Source: JAISGQ01 sp045604965
Lineage (GTDB): Bacteria; Bacillota; Clostridia; Oscillospirales; Acutalibacteraceae
Assembly (NCBI GenBank): GCA_045604965.1
Contig: JAZUPB010000027.1
Coordinates: 1 to 16,637, forward strand
Reading direction: 5' to 3'
DNA length: 16,637 bases
Numbering within the stretch: the stretch's first letter is position 1; the number at the start of each line of letters is the position of its first letter. Below are positions 1-6,500 of this stretch, one piece after another. The position numbers and the translations under genes are program-made. The notes beneath the pieces are model-generated. The model did not search any database and was not told the DNA's origin. It worked only from the letters and a program-made list of their open reading frames with translations.

Positions 1-282
1 TGTCTTCCTAAGACCGCTTGGCCTCCGACTTAATTTGACAGGCTTTCCCCTTTCGGTTTTCGGCAATATGTACCGCAAATCATCTGACAGTTGTTCACAA
101 AGCTCATATTCCATGTACGCATTCTCGCTGCTGCAAATATATTTTCGAACTACAGTACCATCAAGATATGCCACCGTATCTCCAAAGGCGTATGGCCCTT
201 TTTTCGGTTCAATGCGTTTCCATCCGTTTTCTATCAGGCTAAGTCCAAAGCATTTTCTTTGCTCATTTGTTAATTCGTACAT
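1..282 (-). CDS. Unrecognised small protein, 3' end outside the window
   Basis: Reading leftward from an ATG at 282-280, there are 94 codons without a stop before the window edge, so this is the N-terminal part of a longer protein. It begins MYELTNEQRKCFGL and contains KRIEPKKGPYAFGDTVAYLD and a basic stretch ending RRPSGLRKT. A purine-rich AGGTGGG lies about seven bases upstream of the ATG and supports the start. The protein is soluble-looking, with no signal peptide or membrane segment in the visible part. I do not recognise a named family and assign no function. The gene lies directly downstream of the ATGATG/CATCAT palindrome element, so its 5' untranslated region probably includes part of it. 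The overlapping plus-strand open frame at 35-328 has no ribosome site and is treated as a shadow. Confidence 0.62.
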   Translation of the reverse strand, partial: MYELTNEQRKCFGLSLIENGWKRIEPKKGPYAFGDTVAYLDGTVVRKYICSSENAYMEYELCEQLSDDLRYILPKTERGKPVKLSRRPSGLRKT

Positions 283-301
283 CGTTATCCCACCTGTTTT
301 T

Positions 302-491
302 AATGATGCATCTCCGTTGGCGATATGATGTTATGCTAAGCATAATGATGTTGCTCACTTTGTTCGCAATGATGCGATGTTTGCCGCCAAAGCATCAGGC
401 GAAGCCAACATCATTAGCGATAGCGTCATCATTAGTGAAACGACATCATTTTGCCGTCAAGTTCGCTTTGCAAACTTCGGCAAACATCATT
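302..491. repeat. Mirror-symmetric ATGATG/CATCAT palindrome array
   Basis: On the plus strand ATGATG occurs at 303, 325, 345 and 369, and the reverse complement CATCAT at 409, 427, 444 and 485. All copies left of about 390 have one orientation and all right of it the other. The spacers are often themselves palindromic: TATGCT-A-AGCATA at 331-343, GATG-TTTG/CAAAG-CATC around 376-396, GGC-GAA-GCC around 398-406, and a larger stem with arms TTTGCCG and CGGCAAA between the last two CATCAT motifs. The outer ends AATGATG (302) and CATCATT (485-491) form a 7-bp terminal inverted repeat. No open frame crossing it has a convincing start. It is either a MITE/REP-like interspersed element or a structured leader for the gene at 1-282; its family is not known to me. 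Confidence 0.75.
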
Positions 492-492
492 G

Positions 493-524
493 AAAAAAGC
501 ACTTGCTTTCGCAAGTGCTTTTTT
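493..524 (-). terminator. Terminator of the tRNA-Thr/Tyr operon
   Basis: A perfect 14-base arm, AAAAAAGCACTTGC, a TTTC loop and its full complement ending in six T. The T tracts on both strands make it potentially bidirectional. It begins one base from the encoded CCA of tRNA-Tyr, as expected for the end of a tRNA transcript. Confidence 0.92.
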
Positions 525-525
525 C

Positions 526-610
526 TGGTGGGAGCGGGTGGATTCGAACCACCGAAGTCGTCGACAACAGATTTACAGTCTGCCCCCTTTGGCCACTCGG
601 GAACACTCCC
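526..610 (-). tRNA. tRNA-Tyr(GTA)
   Basis: The minus strand folds as a class II tRNA with a long variable arm. The acceptor stem GGGAGTG pairs with CGCTCCC with one T-G wobble. The T arm contains GGTTCGAATCC. The anticodon loop is CTGTAAA, giving anticodon GTA, which reads TAC and TAT. The 3' CCA is encoded at 528-526. It is the second gene of the operon, 27 bases after tRNA-Thr, and is followed at once by the terminator. Confidence 0.96.
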
Positions 611-637
611 ATGTTCCTATTATTCAATTGCACGGTC

Positions 638-713
638 TGGAGCCGGTGGACGGACTCGAACCCCCGACCTGCTGATTACAAATCAGCTGCTCTACCAACT
701 GAGCTACACCGGC
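638..713 (-). tRNA. tRNA-Thr(TGT)
   Basis: A standard 73-base tRNA plus encoded CCA (640-638). The acceptor GCCGGTG pairs perfectly with CACCGGC, the discriminator is T, the D arm has AGCTCAGTTGGTAGAGC, and the T arm contains GGTTCGAGTCC. The anticodon loop TTTGTAA gives TGT, which reads ACA and related threonine codons. It is the first gene of the two-tRNA operon. Confidence 0.96.
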
Positions 714-727
714 ACGCCGTGAATCCC

Positions 728-761
728 AACCTCTGAGAGGTTGCCGCCGTTCCTCAGAACG
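728..761 (-). other. Two small hairpins in the tRNA precursor leader
   Basis: Between the predicted transcription start (about 762) and tRNA-Thr, the leader can form AACCTC-TGA-GAGGTT (728-742) and CGTTC-CTCA-GAACG (748-761). They are probably part of the RNase P-processed leader; no separate function is claimed. Confidence 0.4.
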
Positions 762-768
762 CTTGCTT

Positions 769-797
769 AATATACATCAATTTATGATGTTTGTCAA
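769..797 (-). promoter_or_regulatory. Sigma-A promoter of the tRNA operon
   Basis: On the minus strand a perfect -35 TTGACA (797-792) is followed after exactly 17 bases by TATATT (774-769). The predicted start is near 762, about 50 bases before tRNA-Thr. A near-consensus promoter fits high tRNA expression. Confidence 0.85.
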
Positions 798-1016
798 GGC
801 TTTTTTCAAAAATTCCGTAAATAATTTTCAGAACCCTGTTCTTCCCTTTACTGCTCCGAATTCGGCTCTTGTTTTTGGTTAATTATACCACTATTATATA
901 TGATTCTCAACGCTGACAGCGTGAAAAATTAAAATTCAAATAAATTACTGACCAATTATTACTGCAGTGTGTCCGGTCTTCATTTCATATTAAATTCTCA
1001 TAATATTTCACCGCTA
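798..1016. other. Intergenic DNA, no gene seen
   Basis: An AT-rich stretch between the divergent tRNA promoter and the promoter of the MerR-like gene. No frame with a ribosome site was found on either strand. It contains two perfect small dyads, CCGAATTCGG near 856-865 and ACGCTG-A-CAGCGT at 910-922. The latter has a one-base centre, so it is more plausible as a protein-binding DNA dyad than as an RNA stem. No function can be assigned. Confidence 0.5.
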
Positions 1017-1037
1017 TGAAAAAGTGATCATTTTTCA
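1017..1037. promoter_or_regulatory. Candidate operator dyad upstream of the MerR-like gene
   Basis: Arms TGAAAAA (1017-1023) and TTTTTCA (1031-1037) flank a central TGATCA palindrome, offset by one base. It ends three bases before the -35 box and upstream of the predicted start, so it can act only as DNA. MerR-family proteins bind dyads near their own promoters, so autoregulation is possible, but this is inference. Confidence 0.3.
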
Positions 1038-1039
1038 AA

Positions 1040-1068
1040 TTGATAATAATGAAGTCTGTACTTATAAT
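1040..1068 (+). promoter_or_regulatory. Promoter of the MerR-like regulator gene
   Basis: TTGATA (1040-1045), a 17-base spacer and a perfect TATAAT (1063-1068). Transcription would start near 1075, giving a leader of about 40 bases before the ATG at 1115. This rules out translation from the in-frame upstream ATG at 1040, which lies inside the -35 box. Confidence 0.8.
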
Positions 1069-1114
1069 GAAATCAGAACATATATGGTCAATAATCAATA
1101 AAGGAGATTTTATT

Positions 1115-1564
1115 ATGACAGAATTCAATGCAGAAGGCAATTATTTAACAATAAACCATATAGTAGTGCTTACAGGTCTTTCTGACCGCACCATTCGCAA
1201 TTATATTTCTTTAGGTTTTCTTGAGGGTGAAAAAACAAACGGTATCTGGCACTTTACCCCCGAACAGGTTGAGAAGTTCCTGGTTCATCCTGCGGTGCGT
1301 CCAAGTATAGTCGCAAAGAACAATGCTGTTGTATATGATTTCCTGCTGGATAATAAAAAGACTTCCAATGAGACCTGTATGATCCTTGATCTGCCTCGTG
1401 ATAAACCCAAAGCTATTTCGGAGTTTTTCTGTTACTCGATCAACAATGGTGATTTCAAAAATATCCGCTTTACTCTCGATGTCCTCTCCGGTGTTCCGAG
1501 AGTAATTCTGAAAGGTTCCACAGAAGATGTTCTTTCCCTTGTAAACAGGTATTTCAACAACTGA
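1115..1564 (+). CDS. MerR-like HTH regulator, 149 aa
   Basis: A small DNA-binding protein. Residues about 10-56 form a MerR-type winged helix-turn-helix: YLTINHIVVLTGLSDRTIRN resembles the recognition-helix region, followed by the wing (GFLEGEKTNGIWHF) and a helix TPEQVEKFL. The remaining 90 residues match no effector domain I know; they contain two cysteines (C88, C106) and no coiled coil of the classic MerR dimer type, so this may be a HTH_17/MerR-like transcription factor rather than a metal or drug sensor. The start at 1115 is chosen because AAGGAG lies nine bases upstream and because the promoter lies downstream of the longer alternative start. It is transcribed on its own, and no terminator is visible before the kinase gene, so readthrough into it is possible. 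Confidence 0.8.
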   Translation: MTEFNAEGNYLTINHIVVLTGLSDRTIRNYISLGFLEGEKTNGIWHFTPEQVEKFLVHPAVRPSIVAKNNAVVYDFLLDNKKTSNETCMILDLPRDKPKAISEFFCYSINNGDFKNIRFTLDVLSGVPRVILKGSTEDVLSLVNRYFNN

Positions 1565-1607
1565 GGCAAAGTTTATGGTTTGTTTACATAAAATCCATTA
1601 TTTCCTG

Positions 1608-1636
1608 TTGATTACAATACAAAAAGGCTGTATAAA
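1608..1636 (+). promoter_or_regulatory. Probable promoter of the kinase-HAD pair
   Basis: TTGATT (1608-1613), 17 bases, TATAAA (1631-1636), in the 100-base gap before the kinase ATG. Each hexamer deviates from consensus but the spacing is ideal. Confidence 0.55.
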
Positions 1637-1664
1637 TGCATTATAAATTATATTTGGAGGAAAT

Positions 1665-2279
1665 ATGGATATCTCAAAATTGCTGACTGAAATCCATAAT
1701 TTATGTGATTCAGGGCGTACCGCAATAATCGGAATCGACGGTCTCGGAGGTGCGGGAAAAAGCACCGTCTCCGATATACTTAAAACTCAGCTCACTGACA
1801 GCGGATACAATGTGACCTTGCTGCATATAGATGATTTTATTCACCCGAGAAATGTGCGCTACAACTCTGATTATGCTGAATGGGAATGTTACTACAATCT
1901 GCAGTGGCGTTATGATTATCTGATAAACGAAGTACTCAAGCCTGTTCGCTCAGGTGCTGATGTTATAAAAGATATCGAACTTTATGACAAAGACAATGAC
2001 ACATATTATCCTGAGGCAGTGAATATCACCGCTATGGGTGTAGTGATTATCGAAGGGATATTTCTGCAGAGAGAGGAACTGCGCAGCTTGTTTGACTTTG
2101 TTGTCTACATTGATATTTCCGAGGAAACACGGCTCGCAAGAGTTCTTCTCAGGGACGGTTATATAGGAGATGAGAGCGAGATACGTAAGAAATACGAAAA
2201 CAGGTACTTCCCTGCCGAACGGCATTATTTCAAAACCTGTTCTCCCCATCTCTGCGCTGACCTTGTAATAAAGGAGTGA
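1665..2279 (+). CDS. Uridine kinase-like P-loop kinase, 204 aa
   Basis: A cytoplasmic ATP-dependent kinase of the uridine kinase/phosphoribulokinase-like P-loop group. Walker A is G26-LGGAG-K32-S33-T34, the segment HIDDF (54-58) corresponds to the substrate-binding DDF of uridine kinases, and VVIIEGIFL (126-134) is the Walker B-like strand. The charged region around 156-182 (RLARVLLRD and EIRKKYENRY) would form the lid. The length is typical for the family. The true substrate cannot be read from sequence: nucleoside, sugar or vitamin are all possible, and authentic udk has a more conserved lid. The ATG at 1665 is preceded by GGAGG at 1656-1660. The gene ends four bases before the HAD-like gene, whose ribosome site lies inside its last codons, so the two are translationally coupled and probably act in the same pathway. 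Confidence 0.82.
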   Translation: MDISKLLTEIHNLCDSGRTAIIGIDGLGGAGKSTVSDILKTQLTDSGYNVTLLHIDDFIHPRNVRYNSDYAEWECYYNLQWRYDYLINEVLKPVRSGADVIKDIELYDKDNDTYYPEAVNITAMGVVIIEGIFLQREELRSLFDFVVYIDISEETRLARVLLRDGYIGDESEIRKKYENRYFPAERHYFKTCSPHLCADLVIKE

Positions 2280-2283
2280 CAGT

Positions 2284-2910
2284 ATGAGCATAAAATGGCT
2301 GTTTTTCGACTTAGGAGACACAATTTACGACGAGACCCTTTCAAACAGGCAGCGTGCAGACGATCTGCTGTGCAAATCATCTGTTAAGGTCTCTTATGAT
2401 GCTTTTCTCAGCGAAATGAAAAAAGCTGCAATGGCTTATGCGGAGTCTCCCTTTGCTTCTGCCAGAAAGTCTCTGAGCATCGCCGAAGACGTACCGTATT
2501 CAAATGAACGTGAGGTTTTATTTCCCGATGCACTAAAGGTGATCTCTCAGCTTTCGGAAAAATATAAGCTGGGCATCATTGCAAACCAACCGCAGAATAC
2601 ACGCGAGAGATTGATTGCAGACGGTCTGGATGGTTACTTTGACGTCTCGCTGCTGTCTGACTGTGAAGATCTGTACAAGCCCGACCTTCGATTTTTTGAA
2701 TATGCTCTCAGCAAGGCAGGCATCAAAGGCAGTGAAGCTGTTATGATCGGCGACAGACTTGACAATGATATTTATCCTGCAAAAAAGCTTGGTATGACCA
2801 CCGTACGCATAAGGCAGGGGCTTTCTGTTGTTCAAACACCAAAAACCTCTGAGTATGCTCCCGATTATGAGATTGATAAATTGTCTGAATTATTGGATAT
2901 AGAATTCTGA
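2284..2910 (+). CDS. HAD-superfamily hydrolase-like protein, 208 aa
   Basis: A Rossmannoid HAD protein with a small alpha-helical C1 cap (about residues 18-80). Motif I is FFDLGDT with nucleophile D9 but G11 where most HAD phosphatases have the acid/base aspartate. Motif II is LGIIANQ, with A100 where Ser or Thr is usual. Motif III K132 is in the YKPD context, and motif IV is GDRLDND (156-162). FDxG forms occur in several HAD subgroups, so activity is not excluded, but it may be slow or specialised. AAGGAG near 2270 within the preceding kinase gene precedes the ATG. The pairing with a kinase suggests a phosphorylated small-molecule substrate (inference). A strong terminator follows. Confidence 0.85.
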   Translation: MSIKWLFFDLGDTIYDETLSNRQRADDLLCKSSVKVSYDAFLSEMKKAAMAYAESPFASARKSLSIAEDVPYSNEREVLFPDALKVISQLSEKYKLGIIANQPQNTRERLIADGLDGYFDVSLLSDCEDLYKPDLRFFEYALSKAGIKGSEAVMIGDRLDNDIYPAKKLGMTTVRIRQGLSVVQTPKTSEYAPDYEIDKLSELLDIEF

Positions 2911-2922
2911 TATGCTCTATGC

Positions 2923-2958
2923 AAAAACGGCAGTCTTTTGACTGCCGTTTTTCTTTTT
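2923..2958 (+). terminator. Terminator after the kinase-HAD pair, probably bidirectional
   Basis: A 13-bp perfect stem, AAAAACGGCAGTC and its complement, with a TTTT loop, followed by TTTTT-C-TTTTT on the plus strand. On the minus strand the stem is followed by five T, so it can also end the convergent helicase-bioY transcript, whose last stop is 12 bases away. Confidence 0.92.
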
Positions 2959-2969
2959 GAGCTAATATT

Positions 2970-3518
2970 CTACGTGCTCCGTAAAGCCTTACGTACCCGT
3001 TTTGCGATTATTGATGAAGGTACAAGAAAAATAAGATCTGCAGGCAGTGCAGCGAACACAGTAAGACGCAATATACTGAGCAATTCCGCTTCAGGTGCCT
3101 TCACATAGATCATCATTACAAGGCAGAAATAGACAACACCTATCAGATATATGCACAAAACGCCCGTCAACCCTGAAAAGTATAATGACTTTACAGTCTT
3201 GCTTTTCGAATGTTCAGCTGCAAATCCTGACATAAAGGCTCCTGCTATAAATCCAAGTATATATCCAAAGCTGGGTTTGAGCACATACATAAGCCCTCCG
3301 CCCTGTGCAAACACAGGCAAGCCTGCCAGACCGAGCACCATATACGAAACAGCACATACAGCACCCTTTCTCCTGCCGAGAATCATTCCTGCAATGACAA
3401 CAAAGTTCGACTGCAGAGTTATCGGCAGAATGAAGTCTATACGTATAAACGCTCCGACAATTATCAGTGCGGTAAACAGTCCGCAGATTACAAGGTCAAG
3501 AGTTCGGCTTTTTCTCAT
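2970..3518 (-). CDS. bioY: Biotin ECF transporter S-component BioY, 182 aa
   Basis: An integral membrane protein that binds biotin and, with the energising EcfA/EcfA'/EcfT module (not in this window), imports it. About six hydrophobic segments are visible (roughly 8-26, 35-49, 52-70, 83-100, 112-136, 150-172). The family signature is clear at 63-92: GLAGLPVFAQGGG followed by KPSFGYILGF, the Clostridia form of the BioY motif. The length is normal for BioY. Its ATG (3518-3516) overlaps the TGA of the upstream helicase gene in a TCAT arrangement, and a weak GAGGCGG lies just upstream, so translation is probably coupled to the helicase. No biotin operator or riboswitch is visible, because no intergenic space exists upstream. 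Coupling of a vitamin S-component to a helicase-nuclease is odd and may be incidental. Confidence 0.9.
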   Translation of the reverse strand: MRKSRTLDLVICGLFTALIIVGAFIRIDFILPITLQSNFVVIAGMILGRRKGAVCAVSYMVLGLAGLPVFAQGGGLMYVLKPSFGYILGFIAGAFMSGFAAEHSKSKTVKSLYFSGLTGVLCIYLIGVVYFCLVMMIYVKAPEAELLSILRLTVFAALPADLIFLVPSSIIAKRVRKALRST

Positions 3519-6500
3519 TCCGCCTCTATTTCGGCTAGGATCTCAAGCTCTGTTTCGGAAGCAGGTGCGCTCCACTGCTCACGCAGCTCCATTGCACACT
3601 GACATATGCGGTCAATAAGAGCGTTATCTGCCGATTTATCTCCGCTTACAGCTGTTAAGCCAAGTGCCTTTACGCGCTTTATAAGGTCAGCAGCAGCTTT
3701 TGCCTTGTCCTGATAATAAGCGGAAGCTCGAACTCTTATAAATTTCCAGCCAAGTCTTTCGAGAACTGACTGTCTGCTCATTGCAACGCTTATCTCTTCG
3801 TCTGTCATAGAGGTCTCTCCGTCACATTCGATTGCGACTCTCTTTCCGCCTCCTGTGCAGATCATCGGTACAATATATGTACCTACCTTTTCTCTAAAGC
3901 TTACTTCAAAACCCTCGGTCAAGAGAGCATCGCTGAGTTCCTTTTCCATAGATGTGACTGCCGCCGGTGTTACCTTTTCAAGGGCTTTTGCCGTTGCCTC
4001 CGGATCGATAGCGTGAGATATGAGCTTGAGTCTTATGTCATCACCCTTTAGATCGACATTGGGATCAAGGGAATGAACTACCCAGAGCTGATCTTTTGCA
4101 CGGCTTGCAGCAACATTGTAACGCTTTGCGTAAACGTCGTTGTATCCTTCGCGGCGTGTCTGCAGTGCAGTGCCGTCTCCCTTTGCAGCATCAACAAGGG
4201 AAATGAATATTACATCTCTCTCATCACCCTGGAAATATGCAGGGTTGCCGCAGAGTATCTGTCTCTCTCTGTACTCGCTTTCAGTTATCCGCTCGCGAAG
4301 CATTCTGTCTATCAGCACGCCCTGCTCATCGCCTATCATTGTTATTACGCCAAAGGTGAGCCCCTTGTATTCGGGCTGCTTCATACAGGCGCAGATAAGC
4401 GATACAACGGCGTTTGCTTCGTTTCTGTTGGTCTTCTTTCCGCTGGGTGCACCGTCAGTGACACGATATTCCACCATTGCGGGTTTTACTGTTATACTTC
4501 CCGAATCGCGCAGAGGACAGATAAGTCCGTTATATGTATGGAAATTCGAGAAGTTGATTATATCTGTAGCGCATCTGAAATGCTCGCGCAGTGTTATGGG
4601 CTCGTAATTTGCCTTTCCGAGATCATAAATAGACACAAGCTCATCATACATAGATGCATTCTTTACCCCTGTCAGGAACTCTGCGTGGAGCTTCTGAGAG
4701 GTCTCTAGATCCATACCGACAGGTGTGGGGCTTACCTGCTTGTCGTCGCCGACAACGATGACCTTCTTTGCAATATACAGTCCGATAAGTCCGCTCAGAT
4801 CTGCCTGGCTGGCTTCATCTATGATAAGAACATCGAACTTTTCATCACCGGGCTCAAAATATTCAGCTACTGAGGGCAGCGGCATTATCCACACGGGAAC
4901 ACTTCTGCGGCACGCCTTCATAGCACGGCGAAGTTCGCCCGATGCAAGCAGCTGCTCAGCTCTCTTACCTGTTCCCTTACCAACCCTCTTTACAAGTGTT
5001 GCCCAGGTGGCAAGTGCTGATTTACGGTTCGGGTCGCGCATTGTGCGGAGCTCTGCACTCCACGCTCTGCGTGTGATAAGCTCTCTTGTTACTCCTGAAT
5101 AGCTCTTTGTAAGCTCTGCGATGCGGTTCTGGATTTCTTCAACATCTGTTCCCAGTCTGCGTCCAAGCTCACCGCGAAGCTGTGCACGTATCCAGTGCGT
5201 CTTCACATCTCCGGGCACTGCTCCCTCTCCGTTTATGCCGCTTCTGCCTGCAATCTCCTGTGCCCAGAGAGGACATACGGAGGAAAGCTTTACTATAAGC
5301 TCGCAGCGGGTTTTATAAGCGCCTCTCTTTGCGCACACGCGCTCATAGCTGTGAAGCGCTTCGATATAGCCCTCTGTATCTCTGTTCTCTATGGCAACAC
5401 GCATTGCAGTTATCATAGGTGCATATTCGCGCTCAAAGGGAACGAGAGTTTTGGCCGCATTCTTGAGAGTCTCAAGGCAATCTGTCCTGTCACCTCTGGT
5501 GTATTCAAGCTGAACGTAGCTGAGAAGATCGGTGCGAAGTGCATAGAATATAGCCTCAACCTCGCCCTTCATCCTTGTTTCGAGAGGTATTGTCTCGCTG
5601 TAGCGTGCAAAGTCAAAGCCAAGCTCCTCAAGGCTTGTCTGTATTCCCTTCCAGGAATTCATATACCAGGTCAGCCAGTCGGTAACCGTTGACCATATCT
5701 TCTGTGCTGCCTCCTCAGGACGCGCGATCTCTGATATATCGGGACCGCCTACACTTCTTACTGCCTTTTCCCAGCGGTTAAGAAGCTTCTTTTTGCCAAG
5801 GAGATATGCGTGATAATCGCTGAGTATTCCTACCTCTGAACGGGTGTCAGGCTTTTCGCCGTTTATAACGCAACGTTCAAGCACCGGCTTCCATTTTGGG
5901 TTGAGCATTATTTTAAGCCAGTTGATCTTTTCTCCCTCTATGCTTTCAAGCATATCAGCAAATATCGGTGTTACCTCGGGGACAATAAGATCATCGGGAA
6001 TCTGAGGATCAGTATCTATTATATCTGCTCTGAGCTTTGCGTAAAGGTTGTTGAGTTCGGGGAGCTGACTGTCAATAGACGAGAATACTCCTGTAATTCC
6101 TCCCTCTGTTATGCCCTCCTGTGCAAGTGCAAGCTGCCAGCCTTCTGCTCTGGACATACGGTCTGCTTCTATCTGCAGGCGCTTATACACTTCGCCTACC
6201 TTTGCAGTATCACGACTTGAATTGTCCTTCCAGTATCCTACACCCTCGGTCTTAATGCTTTCCGATGTGCCTTCTGCAACCTCACAGCACGCCTTGAATC
6301 TCATTCCGTCAATAAGGGCAGATGCATCGGGTGCTCCGATAGTGAGAATTTTTTCATCATTCTCTGTAAGAGCAGTATTTGATGCATAAAGTGTAGAAAG
6401 CTCTTCATCGGTAAGAGGAATAGGTGTGCCAAGTCCGACGCTGTCAGGAATAAAGGCTTCCTCCTGCAGGTCGCATATAAGCTCTGCTGCCTGCTTGGGG

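Noticed and set aside
35..40. TTGACA promoter box on the plus strand
   Set aside because: No -10 at a suitable distance, and it lies within the antisense coding frame of the partial gene.
302..491. CRISPR array
   Set aside because: The repeats are only six bases, change orientation at the centre, and the spacers are palindromic and of uneven length (11-35 bases).
267..736. Open frames running across the array and both tRNA genes on the plus strand
   Set aside because: They read antisense through clear tRNA structures and lack ribosome sites; they are chance frames.
1040..1114. Upstream start for the MerR-like gene
   Set aside because: The first ATG lies inside the -35 box and upstream of the predicted transcription start; AAGGAG serves the ATG at 1115.
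4073..4708. 211-residue plus-strand frame inside the helicase gene
   Set aside because: It is antisense to conserved helicase motifs IV-VI, has no ribosome site, and is cysteine-rich nonsense-like sequence typical of a shadow.
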